DNA of 40,865 nt, taken from assembly GCA_947643145.1 (NCBI GenBank), contig CANRVD010000022.1:1-40865 (forward strand), read 5' to 3'. The stretch is from an uncultured bacterium (GTDB lineage: Bacteria > Bacillota > Clostridia > Lachnospirales > Lachnospiraceae). The translations under genes and the position numbers were made by a program. A model generated the notes under the pieces. The model saw nothing but the letters and a program-made list of their open reading frames with translations. It ran no database searches and had not been told where the DNA came from. Below, in pieces: positions 16,380-23,692 of the stretch (positions within the stretch are counted from its first letter, which is position 1; the number at the start of each line of letters is the position of its first letter).

Positions 16380-19085
16380 TTATATTCGTTCTTTTAATTT
16401 CACCTGCATTTTATACAATATATTTAATGCTTCAATCGGCGTAGTTGCTGATAAATCCAAATCGTGCAGTTCCACAATAATATCATCCGTTTTAATCCCT
16501 GTATTTGACGTATCAAACAGGGACATCTGCCCCAGTTTCTCGGACTCTATTTCCGACTCTGTTTTTTTACGTGTCTTTCGTTTCGTATGGGTCTGCTGCT
16601 CAATTCCATATGTATAATCAGGAATATCATATTCCACATCAATTCCTTTGGCTTTCGCCGCAATATCGTTATCACTTAACTCCCCAACGATTTCCCTTGC
16701 CCTCTGAAGCACATTCTCCGGGACTCCCGCAAGCTTTGCAACCTGAATTCCATAGCTCTTATCTGCACCGCCCTTTATAATTTTACGAAGAAATACAATA
16801 TCCTCTCCCTGCTCCTTTACCGCAATACAGTAATTGTCTACACTGTCTAATTTTCCTTCTAACTCCGTCAGTTCATGGTAATGCGTTGCAAAAAGTGTCT
16901 TTGCCCCCAAAAGCCTTGGGTTTGCAATGTGTTCAATGACGGACCATGCAATCGAAAGCCCGTCAAAGGTGCTGGTTCCCCGTCCGATTTCGTCAAGTAT
17001 AATTAAGCTGTCCTTAGTGGCATTGCGCAAAATATTGGCAACCTCAGTCATTTCCACCATAAAGGTACTCTGCCCGCTTGCCAAATCATCCGAAGCACCG
17101 ACTCTGGTAAAAATCCGGTCAACAATTCCAATCGTGGCACTCTTGGCCGGAACAAAGGAGCCGATTTGCGCCATTAAAACCAACAGGGCAGTCTGCCGCA
17201 TGTACGTTGACTTTCCCGCCATATTCGGCCCGGTAATAACGGCTATCTTGTGGTTATCATCATCCAGATAGGTATCATTTGCAATAAACATATCATGCGG
17301 AATCATCTTTTCTACCACCGGATGCCTTCCATCCTTAATATCAATTTTTCCACCCCGCGTCATCACCGGACGGACATAATGGTTCTGTTCCGCTACCAGC
17401 GCAAGCGAGGCAAACATATCCACCGCCGCAATGATTTTCGCTGTTTCCTGTATCTTGGAAATCTCCTGAAAAATCCTCTCCCTGACCTGACAGAATAATT
17501 CATACTCCAGATTATACAGCCTGTCCTCCGCCCCAAGAATGGTATCCTCCAGTTCTTTTAAACGTGGTGTCGTATATCGCTCTGCATTGGCTAATGTCTG
17601 CTTTCTCGTCCATTCGATTGGTACAAGCCCTTTATAGGAATTGGTCACCTCTAAATAATAACCAAAAACTTTATTATATTTGACCTTTAGATTCTTAATG
17701 CCTGTCCGTTCCTTCTCTTCCTCCAAAAGCTCTGTAAGCCATGTTTTTCCATCTGTCTTTGCACGGCGCAGGCGGTCTACCTCTTCATTATAACCATCCT
17801 TTATAAGCCCCCCTTCACGAATGGACAGAGGCGGCTCTTCTTCAATGGCTGCTTCAATCAAATCGTGCAGCTCTTTTAAGTCCTCCATCTGATTTCCATA
17901 TTTCCGAAGCAGCGTCCCTTCATAGGAGGATAATATAAATTTAATCGGCGGCAGCATGGAAAGTGACTGCCGGAATGCAATCAAGTCCCTTGCATTTGCG
18001 CTACGATAGCTGATTTTACTAATCAGACGCTCTAAATCATAAATGGGGGAAAGATACTCCCTTAATTCTTCCCTGTTAATCACATTGTCATTTAATGCAC
18101 CAATGATATCCAGCCGTTCATTGATTGCCTCTAACTGTAAAAGCGGCTGCTCAATCGCACCTCGCAGCATTCTGGCTCCCATTGCCGTTTTTGTCTTATC
18201 CAAAACCCAGAACAGAGAACCTCTTTTTGCCTTTTCCCGCATTGTCTCACATAATTCAAGGTTTCTTCTGGTAGAGCGGTCAAGAAGCATATAACTGCCA
18301 GATACATAGGGATGCAGCATAGTAATATGCTCCAGAGAAATCTTCTGGGTTTCCTCAAGGTACTGCATCACAGCTCCTGCCGCTGCGATTCCGATATTGT
18401 AACCGTCCAATCCAAGCCCCGCAAGGCTTCCGACCTTAAAATGCCGCTTTAGGGTTTCCCTGCAGCGTTCTTCGTCAAAATGCCATGCGTCAATCGCAGA
18501 TACCACAACACCAAGGCGTCCCTGCAAATCTTCAAAATCCACTCCCGATACCAGAAAGGAATCATTACAGATAATCTCTGATGGAGATGTTTTCCCGATT
18601 TCATCCAAAAGCTGGTTCTGGGAATCAAATTCCGCCAAAAAATAGTCTCCTGTCGTCACATCCACATAGGAAATACCATATGCATTTGTCGTATATACCA
18701 CACACATTAAGTAATTATTTTTCGAAGCATCCAGTGCCTGTGTATTCAGGTTCGTTCCGGGGGTTACTACTCTTGTGACTGCCCTTTTTACCAGTCCCTT
18801 TGCCTCTTTTGGGTCTTCTACCTGCTCACAGATGGCAACTTTGTATCCTTTCGTTACCAGTTTGTTCAAATATCCGTCTACTGCATGGAAAGGAACACCA
18901 CACATCGGCGCACGTTCCTCTAACCCACAGGCTTTTCCTGTCAATGTAAGTTCTAATTCCCTGGAGCAGATATTTGCATCCTCAAAAAACATCTCATAAA
19001 AATCCCCTAAACGATAAAAAAGAATACAATCTTTGTATTCCTCTTTGGTTTCCATATATTTTTGCATCATTGGTGTGAGTGGCAT
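16380..19085 (-). CDS. mutS: DNA mismatch repair protein MutS
   Basis: Mismatch recognition ATPase of 901 residues, close to the usual bacterial length. The mismatch-contacting F-Y-E-M-F motif lies near residue 28, the Walker A motif G-P-N-M-A-G-K-S-T at about 618-626, and the D-E-I-G-R-G-T-S-T Walker B/signature segment follows. The C-terminal tail after about residue 800 is charged and variable. GAGAGG precedes the ATG. It lies just downstream of the RNase P RNA gene on the same strand, so some transcription may read through from the rnpB promoter. No clear separate mutS promoter was found in the 85-base gap. Confidence 0.96.
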   Translation of the reverse strand: MPLTPMMQKYMETKEEYKDCILFYRLGDFYEMFFEDANICSRELELTLTGKACGLEERAPMCGVPFHAVDGYLNKLVTKGYKVAICEQVEDPKEAKGLVKRAVTRVVTPGTNLNTQALDASKNNYLMCVVYTTNAYGISYVDVTTGDYFLAEFDSQNQLLDEIGKTSPSEIICNDSFLVSGVDFEDLQGRLGVVVSAIDAWHFDEERCRETLKRHFKVGSLAGLGLDGYNIGIAAAGAVMQYLEETQKISLEHITMLHPYVSGSYMLLDRSTRRNLELCETMREKAKRGSLFWVLDKTKTAMGARMLRGAIEQPLLQLEAINERLDIIGALNDNVINREELREYLSPIYDLERLISKISYRSANARDLIAFRQSLSMLPPIKFILSSYEGTLLRKYGNQMEDLKELHDLIEAAIEEEPPLSIREGGLIKDGYNEEVDRLRRAKTDGKTWLTELLEEEKERTGIKNLKVKYNKVFGYYLEVTNSYKGLVPIEWTRKQTLANAERYTTPRLKELEDTILGAEDRLYNLEYELFCQVRERIFQEISKIQETAKIIAAVDMFASLALVAEQNHYVRPVMTRGGKIDIKDGRHPVVEKMIPHDMFIANDTYLDDDNHKIAVITGPNMAGKSTYMRQTALLVLMAQIGSFVPAKSATIGIVDRIFTRVGASDDLASGQSTFMVEMTEVANILRNATKDSLIILDEIGRGTSTFDGLSIAWSVIEHIANPRLLGAKTLFATHYHELTELEGKLDSVDNYCIAVKEQGEDIVFLRKIIKGGADKSYGIQVAKLAGVPENVLQRAREIVGELSDNDIAAKAKGIDVEYDIPDYTYGIEQQTHTKRKTRKKTESEIESEKLGQMSLFDTSNTGIKTDDIIVELHDLDLSATTPIEALNILYKMQVKLKERI

Positions 19086-19112
19086 AATCTGTTTCCTCTC
19101 TTTTCTTAGGTG

Positions 19113-19142
19113 CTGTTAAAAGATATATTGTTTCTTAACAGT
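19113..19142 (-). other. Hairpin between rnpB and mutS
   Basis: CTGTTAAGA and TCTTTTAACAG form a stem with one bulge, just downstream of the RNase P RNA on its strand. No U-run follows, so it is at best a weak terminator or processing structure. Confidence 0.3.
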
Positions 19143-19170
19143 TCCTTACTTTCAATTCCTCTTTTATATT

Positions 19171-19520
19171 ATGAGTAACACGGTAAGCCGAGTTCTGTAT
19201 CTGACAATCATCTATCTAGACCTGACGTTACCATCAGGTTCAAGCGACCTACCCGGAACACAGCGGGCCACCGTATCATTCCTGTTCGGTCTTGCTTCGG
19301 ATGGGGTTTACAGCCGCCGCCTTTGTTACCAAAGACGCGGTGAGCTCTTACCTCACCTTTTCACCCTTACCAGCCATGCTGGCGGTTCTTTTCTGTTGCA
19401 CTAGCCTGGGAGTCACCTCCACCGGACGTTATCCGGCATCCTGCCCTGTGAAGCTCGGACTTTCCTCACCTGCAGCCTTTCGGCATTTGCAGCCGCGATT
19501 GTCTGTGTTACTCATCGTGC
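19171..19520 (-). ncRNA. rnpB: RNase P RNA, bacterial type A-like
   Basis: Catalytic RNA that matures tRNA 5' ends. On the minus strand the sequence contains the conserved GAGGAAAGTCCGAGCT core, the AGGGTGAAA segment, the GTAAACCCCATC stretch, GGTAGGTCGC-like and AGAACTCGGCTTA near the 3' end. The 5' and 3' ends pair through ATGAGTAACAC (19505-19515 on the minus strand) and GTGTTACTCAT (19171-19181), the P1 helix. Length of about 350 nt fits. The exact ends are inferred from P1 and the promoter. It is flanked by the 4Fe-4S membrane protein gene and mutS. Confidence 0.95.
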
Positions 19521-19523
19521 CCT

Positions 19524-19552
19524 ATTTTAGCATAAGACTTTTAAAAAGTAAA
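19524..19552 (-). promoter_or_regulatory. rnpB promoter
   Basis: Minus-strand TTTACT (-35, 19547-19552), a 17-base spacer and TAAAAT (-10, 19524-19529) with a TGC extension just upstream. Transcription would begin about seven bases later, in the GGGCACG stretch at the 5' end of the RNase P RNA. Confidence 0.75.
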
Positions 19553-19598
19553 GAACACTGCCAGCAAATGCAGAATAACAGTAACACGCATATTATGT

Positions 19599-20396
19599 TT
19601 AACGTTTCCCAAAACTTAATGCACAGTTATTACAATGCTCCATACAATCCCCGCACTGGATACATTCCCTGTCCCCAACTTGGCTTACATCTAACCTGCA
19701 ATGGGCGACACAGGCATTGCAGCCATTACATTTCTCTTTGTCCACCCGCATTCCTATCAAGGCAGTCCTGTGAAACATGCTGTAAAATGCCCCCAGTGGA
19801 CAGAGGAAGCGGCAGAAACTTCTAAAAATAAATACCGCTGAAAGAATCACTACGGCTAACACTGCCATTTTCCATGAAAAAAGGCTGCCCGCCAACGCAT
19901 GCAGACGCTCATTCCCTGCGACCAGAAATACTCCGCCCTCTAACGTACCCGCAGGACAGATATATTTACAAAATCCCGGCACAGCAAACAGCAGCGGCAC
20001 TCCGATTACAAACAGAATCAAAAGTATATATTTTAAAACCGATAACCTTTTTGTCCATTTATTCTTTTTAAGCTTTTTGGCAGGAATTTTATATAACAGT
20101 TCCTGAATAAGGCCAAACGGACATAAAAAACCACAAATGACCCTTCCAAAGATAACGCCAAACAGTAATAATACTCCTAACATATAATACGGAATTTTAT
20201 ACCGGGAAGAAAGCAGTGCGGTCTGAAAACTGCCAAGAGGACAAGACGCAACTGCCCCGGGACAGGAATAACAGTTTAGGCCGGGAACACATAGTCCCTT
20301 TCCCTCCCCCTGGTAAATTTTTCCCTCTGCAAATCCGGTCACATTGCAATTATATAAAAGGGCACAAATGACCTGGATTATTTTCCTTCTTCGCAT
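19599..20396 (-). CDS. NapH-like membrane protein with 4Fe-4S clusters
   Basis: A 265-residue membrane protein with about four transmembrane segments. It has an N-terminal cysteine cluster (C-x5-C-x2-C-P-G-A-x4-C-P-L-G), three C-x3-C-P motifs at membrane edges, and two C-terminal ferredoxin motifs (C-x2-C-x2-C-x3-C, each) for two 4Fe-4S clusters. Proteins of the NapH/NosR/YccM type move electrons across or along the membrane. The start is the ATG at 20396, which shares one base with the stop of the CxxC peptide gene (TAATG), showing translational coupling. The upstream genes encode the CxxC peptide and a TlpA-like lipoprotein, which suggests that this protein feeds electrons to an outer thiol pathway. 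The actual donor and acceptor are not known. Confidence 0.85.
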   Translation of the reverse strand: MRRRKIIQVICALLYNCNVTGFAEGKIYQGEGKGLCVPGLNCYSCPGAVASCPLGSFQTALLSSRYKIPYYMLGVLLLFGVIFGRVICGFLCPFGLIQELLYKIPAKKLKKNKWTKRLSVLKYILLILFVIGVPLLFAVPGFCKYICPAGTLEGGVFLVAGNERLHALAGSLFSWKMAVLAVVILSAVFIFRSFCRFLCPLGAFYSMFHRTALIGMRVDKEKCNGCNACVAHCRLDVSQVGDRECIQCGDCMEHCNNCALSFGKR

Positions 20397-20536
20397 TATC
20401 CGATTCCTATACACTCATAACAGATACGGATTGCTTTGCTCTTAATATCATGAAATCCATTTTGCCAAAGACCGATTAAGATAAGTGCAATTGCTGTAAT
20501 GAGCAGTCCTTTCCTGATAATTTTCACCTTCATCAT
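20396..20536 (-). CDS. 46-residue CxxC membrane peptide (CD1871A-like)
   Basis: A short gene easily missed by length filters. It starts with two adjacent ATG codons (20536, 20533) after GGGAG, and its stop overlaps the next start as TAATG. The product has a basic N-terminus (K-V-K-I-I-R-K-G), one hydrophobic segment (about residues 11-24) and a C-terminus ending I-C-Y-E-C-I-G-I-G. This matches the small CXXC family that NCBI calls CD1871A. By the positive-inside rule the C-Y-E-C pair should lie outside the membrane. It sits between a TlpA-like thiol reductase and a 4Fe-4S membrane protein, so a thiol relay role is a reasonable inference; function is unproven. Confidence 0.8.
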   Translation of the reverse strand: MMKVKIIRKGLLITAIALILIGLWQNGFHDIKSKAIRICYECIGIG

Positions 20537-20595
20537 GTTTCTCCCTGTATTTTTCTTTTTTGCTGGTACAGATACCGAATGGATAACAAATCCGT

Positions 20596-21240
20596 TTAAT
20601 CCTCTTGTTTTGTACCAGTGCCTAAGGCCGCATCAATGGCCCTCTTATACTCCTTATACTGTTCATCCGCGCCCAATGCCCCCAGATACATATTTTTTAC
20701 GGCACCATCTTTGCCAATCACCAGAGTATACGGAATTCCGTCACAAGGATATTGTTCCGATATCTTTCCTTCCATATCATAAGCAATCGGAAAACGGTAT
20801 CCATTATCAGAAACAAATTGATTTACAATCTCTTTATCCTCCTCGCAGTTAACCGCAAGAATCGAAATCTCCTGACCATATTCCTTGTAAAGCTTCTCAA
20901 ATGCCGGCATTTCCCCGACACATGGGCCACACCAGGTCGCCCAGAAATTTAGCAATACTACCTTCCCACTTTGTTCCGAAAGAATAAATGTTTTCCCATC
21001 TGTTGTTTCTGCAGTAAAATTTGGTGCACTGTCGCCCACCGAAAGTTCCTTGGAATCAGCCTGTTCCTTCTGCTGCTCCTGCTCTTCCCGGTCATTTCCA
21101 CATCCTGCCAGTATGAACACCGCAAAAAAAATAAACAAACCTCTCATACAAAAACGTTGTCTGTTTACTCTTTTTCTCTGCACCATTTTCCCTTTTCCAA
21201 ACAAGGCCCAAATCCTGCCTGTATATTCCCTTTTCACCAT
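20596..21240 (-). CDS. TlpA/ResA-like thiol-disulfide oxidoreductase, lipoprotein
   Basis: Thioredoxin-fold protein of the TlpA/ResA type with the active site W-A-T-W-C-G-P-C and the cis-proline segment G-I-P-Y-T. A hydrophobic stretch followed by L-A-G-C marks a lipoprotein signal, so it acts outside the membrane. The annotated start (ATG 21240) has AAGGAG eight bases upstream but gives a long basic n-region of about 30 residues; an in-frame ATG at 21186 (weak AAGGG site) or 21147 would give a more normal signal peptide. It is first in a three-gene cassette with the CxxC peptide and the 4Fe-4S membrane protein. No cytochrome c maturation gene is nearby, so a general extracytoplasmic reductant role is more likely than heme handling. 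Confidence 0.88.
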   Translation of the reverse strand: MVKREYTGRIWALFGKGKMVQRKRVNRQRFCMRGLFIFFAVFILAGCGNDREEQEQQKEQADSKELSVGDSAPNFTAETTDGKTFILSEQSGKVVLLNFWATWCGPCVGEMPAFEKLYKEYGQEISILAVNCEEDKEIVNQFVSDNGYRFPIAYDMEGKISEQYPCDGIPYTLVIGKDGAVKNMYLGALGADEQYKEYKRAIDAALGTGTKQED

Positions 21241-21295
21241 GTCCGATACTCCTTATCCGTATTATTACGATTACTTCGGAAGTTAAAATCACCAA

Positions 21296-21336
21296 AGCCA
21301 AATGTAAAAGGCTATTTTGTTCTTTTACATTTGGCT
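21296..21336 (-). terminator. Perfect 15-bp hairpin after the PepSY gene
   Basis: AGCCAAATGTAAAAG (21296-21310) pairs exactly with CTTTTACATTTGGCT (21322-21336) around an 11-nt loop. On the minus strand it follows the PepSY stop by about 40 bases and is followed by a T-rich stretch with interruptions, so it probably ends that transcript before the TlpA cassette. Confidence 0.6.
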
Positions 21337-21378
21337 CACTGTTTCAAAGAAATTATTGCAAAACGTTGCGGTTCCCAA

Positions 21379-21876
21379 TTATTTTTCCCACTTGTATTCC
21401 AAAAGTTTTCCTGTCCTGCCATGATATTTTAACTCATACTTTACAGAACCTTTTTTCATTTCTACCTCATATATCTCAATACCGTCGTCATCATCTCTTT
21501 CCATCCACACAACAGAAGCACCTGGTACTTTTTTCTTTGCAAGCTTTTTACAGGCAGCCTTGCTTAAAAGTGCCTTGTTACTCCTTTTTACAACTTCTTC
21601 TTCCCAGCCATACGCAATCAGCTTTCCGTCAGAAGCGCGGTAAGTAAGCTCATATTCCTTCGTTCCTTTATACAGCTTAACTTCATAGACTTTCGTTCCT
21701 TTTTCGTAATCCTGTTCCACCTCTGTAACACGGGCGCCAGGTACCTTCTGCAATGCCTTTGTTTCTGCCTGCTGTTCACTGGTAATCCCCTTTGCCGATA
21801 CCATAGCAGAAACAGAAAGAACCGTAAGTGAAATAATACATATTGCAACTAAGAAATTAGAGATTGTCTTCTTCAT
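21379..21876 (-). CDS. Secreted protein with two PepSY domains
   Basis: A 165-residue exported protein with a Sec signal peptide (about 1-28, ending V-S-A-K). Two PepSY repeats follow, roughly residues 35-92 and 103-163, each with the G-A-x-V-x-x-x-E start and the Y-E-V-x-x-x-x-G-x-x-x-Y-E-L core. PepSY domains are often inhibitors or metal/propeptide-like modules; no specific function can be given. AAGGAGG lies seven bases before the ATG, and a clear extended -10 promoter is just upstream, so it is likely its own transcription unit ended by the hairpin at 21296-21336. Confidence 0.85.
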   Translation of the reverse strand: MKKTISNFLVAICIISLTVLSVSAMVSAKGITSEQQAETKALQKVPGARVTEVEQDYEKGTKVYEVKLYKGTKEYELTYRASDGKLIAYGWEEEVVKRSNKALLSKAACKKLAKKKVPGASVVWMERDDDDGIEIYEVEMKKGSVKYELKYHGRTGKLLEYKWEK

Positions 21877-21915
21877 AAAATAGCCTCCTTAATGTCTTTT
21901 TTTTGAATCGAGAAC

Positions 21916-21924
21916 ATTATAGCA
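21916..21924 (-). promoter_or_regulatory. Extended -10 promoter of the PepSY gene
   Basis: Minus-strand TGCTATAAT contains a perfect -10 hexamer (21916-21921) and a TGn extension. The -35 region at 17 bases (TGATTT) is poor, which fits an extended -10 promoter. It lies 40 bases before the PepSY start codon. Confidence 0.6.
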
Positions 21925-21964
21925 AATTTTTTTAAAAAAATCATGTCAGAAATTTTACAATTTT

Positions 21965-21976
21965 GTGAATAGTAAC
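21965..21976. repeat. Solo end of the GTTACTATTCAC element family
   Basis: GTGAATAGTAAC is identical to the right end of the element at 11521-11683 (positions 11672-11683), but no matching second arm is found nearby. It lies between the hypothetical gene at 22001 and the PepSY promoter. It may be a decayed copy or a chance 12-mer. Confidence 0.4.
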
Positions 21977-22000
21977 GTAAACAACATCAAAAACAGTAAC

Positions 22001-22282
22001 CTAAAAATCATCCTCTTCAATCACATGAATTTCTAAATAATCAAATGGAATTTCCTCAATAAAGTTATCCTTCGTAAAACGTGTTTTATCAATCCGCTGA
22101 AATTCCTTTATATTCATATCCAGCCAGATAGGTTTTCCCAAATCAAAAGTATAGCAGACCTCCTCCAGCGCATCAAAAACCTTTTTTGTCCGGTTTTTCT
22201 CGGAGGACGGCGCACTGTCACAGATTGTAATATCCCGTATCATCCGATTCTCTTTCCATTCCTTTGCCCACAATCGAAACAT
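22001..22282 (-). CDS. Conserved hypothetical protein, 93 residues
   Basis: Not assigned to a named family. It is a soluble, mixed alpha/beta small protein without signal peptide, membrane segment or cysteine motif beyond two scattered cysteines, and with an acidic C-terminus (E-E-D-D-F). The combination of a basic start, a central D-A-L-E-E-V-C-Y segment and the K-P-I-W-L-D motif looks like a short protein I believe is conserved in Lachnospiraceae, but I cannot name a function. GGAGG with an eight-base spacer precedes the ATG, which supports real translation. It stands alone between the alcohol dehydrogenase and PepSY genes. Confidence 0.75.
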   Translation of the reverse strand: MFRLWAKEWKENRMIRDITICDSAPSSEKNRTKKVFDALEEVCYTFDLGKPIWLDMNIKEFQRIDKTRFTKDNFIEEIPFDYLEIHVIEEDDF

Positions 22283-22350
22283 AACCCTTTCCTCCTTGCA
22301 CCGCCTGACAATTACAAAGCCAGACTATTTTAACTTTTAAGCTATTCACC

Positions 22351-23445
22351 TCATTTCTGTGCAACCATCCTGCACATCTCCTGAAAAGTTTTTCTAGTCA
22401 CTTCAAAAGGCGCTGCCAAAAGTTTCTTTTCGTTCTGCATCATTTCATCAATCATTTCCTCTGTTTCTTCCCCTGATAGCTCTACAATGCCAAGAAGTTC
22501 TTTTAATGCGCCCTCAAACTGCTCCAGGCTGCCAAAGCCAAGGGTGCGGAGTGCCATAATCACCTGTGGTTCATAGTTTTCCGGCAGAGCAGACAAATAC
22601 CCTGCAAGAAAGACTCCCACTGCCTTTCCATGTGGAATCCCCTTATGATATGTCAGATAATAACTCAGTCCATGCGGCAGGCTGGTTCCGGTCTGTGCAA
22701 TTGCCATTCCTGCAAGGCTGGAAGCAAACATCAGCCTTTCATAATCCCCGTCCTTTGCGTCAATCCCAAACAAAACATCTGCCGCCATGCCCCATACCTC
22801 CATTGCATACTGGCAAAGCATACGGCTGTAATCCGTGGCATCAGAATGAAAATAACTTTCTATCATATGGCCAAGTGCATCTACTGCTGTATTGACCAGT
22901 AAAGAAAGCGGTGCCTTTTCAATATACTTTCCATCCACAAGTGCAAGTTCCGGAAAAATCATGTGGCTGATACTTTGTTTTGTCTGAATATCTTCTCTGG
23001 TCAGAATGGCATACGGCGTCACCTCAGAACCCGTCCCACAGGTTGTAGGAACAGCCACAACTGGCAGATAGCGCAGCTCCACCTTCTGGTACAGCACTTC
23101 TTTGGAGCTGTCCCGGTTCTGTAACATTAATGCGATTGCCTTCGCCGCATCTAATGGCGAACCGCCGCCAACGCCAATGACAAAATCCGCTCCTTCCTTT
23201 CTGCCAAATTCTGCTGCTTCCATAATGCTGTCTACAGAAGGGTTCTCTTTTATCTTATCAAATATAACATATGCTGTATGATGCAAATCCAACCCGTCTG
23301 TTACATCCTGCAATGCCCCATTCTTTTTAGAAGAAGAACCACCTGTTACAATCAGCGCCTTTTTTCCAAAATGCGCCATCTGGGCACTGTGCCTTTTAAC
23401 AGCATCCTTCTCCTGAAATACTTTTGTTGGTAAATAAAATTTCAT
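22351..23445 (-). CDS. Iron-containing (group III) alcohol dehydrogenase
   Basis: NAD(P)-dependent dehydrogenase of the Fe-ADH family, 364 residues. The nucleotide loop G-V-G-G-G-S-P-L-D-A-A-K lies near residue 90, and the metal ligands fit D-A-L-G-H, H-G-L-S-Y and the later P-H-G-K segment. Substrate cannot be told; butanol/ethanol or a diol are possible in an anaerobe. I chose the second of two adjacent ATGs (23445), with GAGGG upstream; 23448 is equally possible. The frame extends to 23529, but that part lies in a leader with several hairpins and has no ribosome site at a proper distance. It is isolated between two gaps and probably has its own promoter. Confidence 0.88.
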   Translation of the reverse strand: MKFYLPTKVFQEKDAVKRHSAQMAHFGKKALIVTGGSSSKKNGALQDVTDGLDLHHTAYVIFDKIKENPSVDSIMEAAEFGRKEGADFVIGVGGGSPLDAAKAIALMLQNRDSSKEVLYQKVELRYLPVVAVPTTCGTGSEVTPYAILTREDIQTKQSISHMIFPELALVDGKYIEKAPLSLLVNTAVDALGHMIESYFHSDATDYSRMLCQYAMEVWGMAADVLFGIDAKDGDYERLMFASSLAGMAIAQTGTSLPHGLSYYLTYHKGIPHGKAVGVFLAGYLSALPENYEPQVIMALRTLGFGSLEQFEGALKELLGIVELSGEETEEMIDEMMQNEKKLLAAPFEVTRKTFQEMCRMVAQK

Positions 23446-23450
23446 CATTT

Positions 23451-23476
23451 CCCTCATTTCCGCAAAGTGACGCCTG
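23451..23476 (-). promoter_or_regulatory. Hairpin joined to alcohol dehydrogenase Shine-Dalgarno site
   Basis: Minus-strand CGCA and TGCG flank a 10-nt loop and run directly into GCGGAAATGAGGG, which holds the ribosome site. The core differs by few bases from those of plsY, mreC, rodA and the DUF378 gene. Confidence 0.35.
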
Positions 23477-23588
23477 CGTACTGTATCGCTGACATTTCGC
23501 ACATCAGTCCTCTTCGCTTTGTTGCACATCTCCTAAACTACATACTCTTGGTCATGCTGCGACCATCGCAAGCAGCTAATCCACCAAT

Positions 23589-23644
23589 GTTTGTGCTGCT
23601 CACAGCTCAAACTTGCCGTGTGAACAAACTTTGTTTATTCACAC
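23589..23644 (-). repeat. Double-hairpin leader repeat upstream of the alcohol dehydrogenase gene (copy C)
   Basis: GTTTGTGCTG (23589-23598) pairs with CAGCTCAAAC (23603-23612, one mismatch), then after TTGCC, GTGTGAACAAAC (23618-23629) pairs with GTTTATTCACAC (23633-23644, one mismatch) around a TTT loop. It shares spacing, linker and much sequence with the rodA leader (3345-3397). A further GCTGC/GCAGC hairpin lies at 23556-23575. The whole gap 23446-23692 holds no gene that I can support. Confidence 0.65.
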
Positions 23645-23692
23645 TTCTTTTATGATATGATGTCTAAACTGCTTCATCCCTGCATCATGATA

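Noticed and set aside
19171..19825. Two open frames on the plus strand (77 and 177 residues) across this stretch
   Set aside because: They lie on the opposite strand of the RNase P RNA gene and the 4Fe-4S protein gene; the conserved RNA core and P1 pairing explain the sequence, and no ribosome site precedes them.
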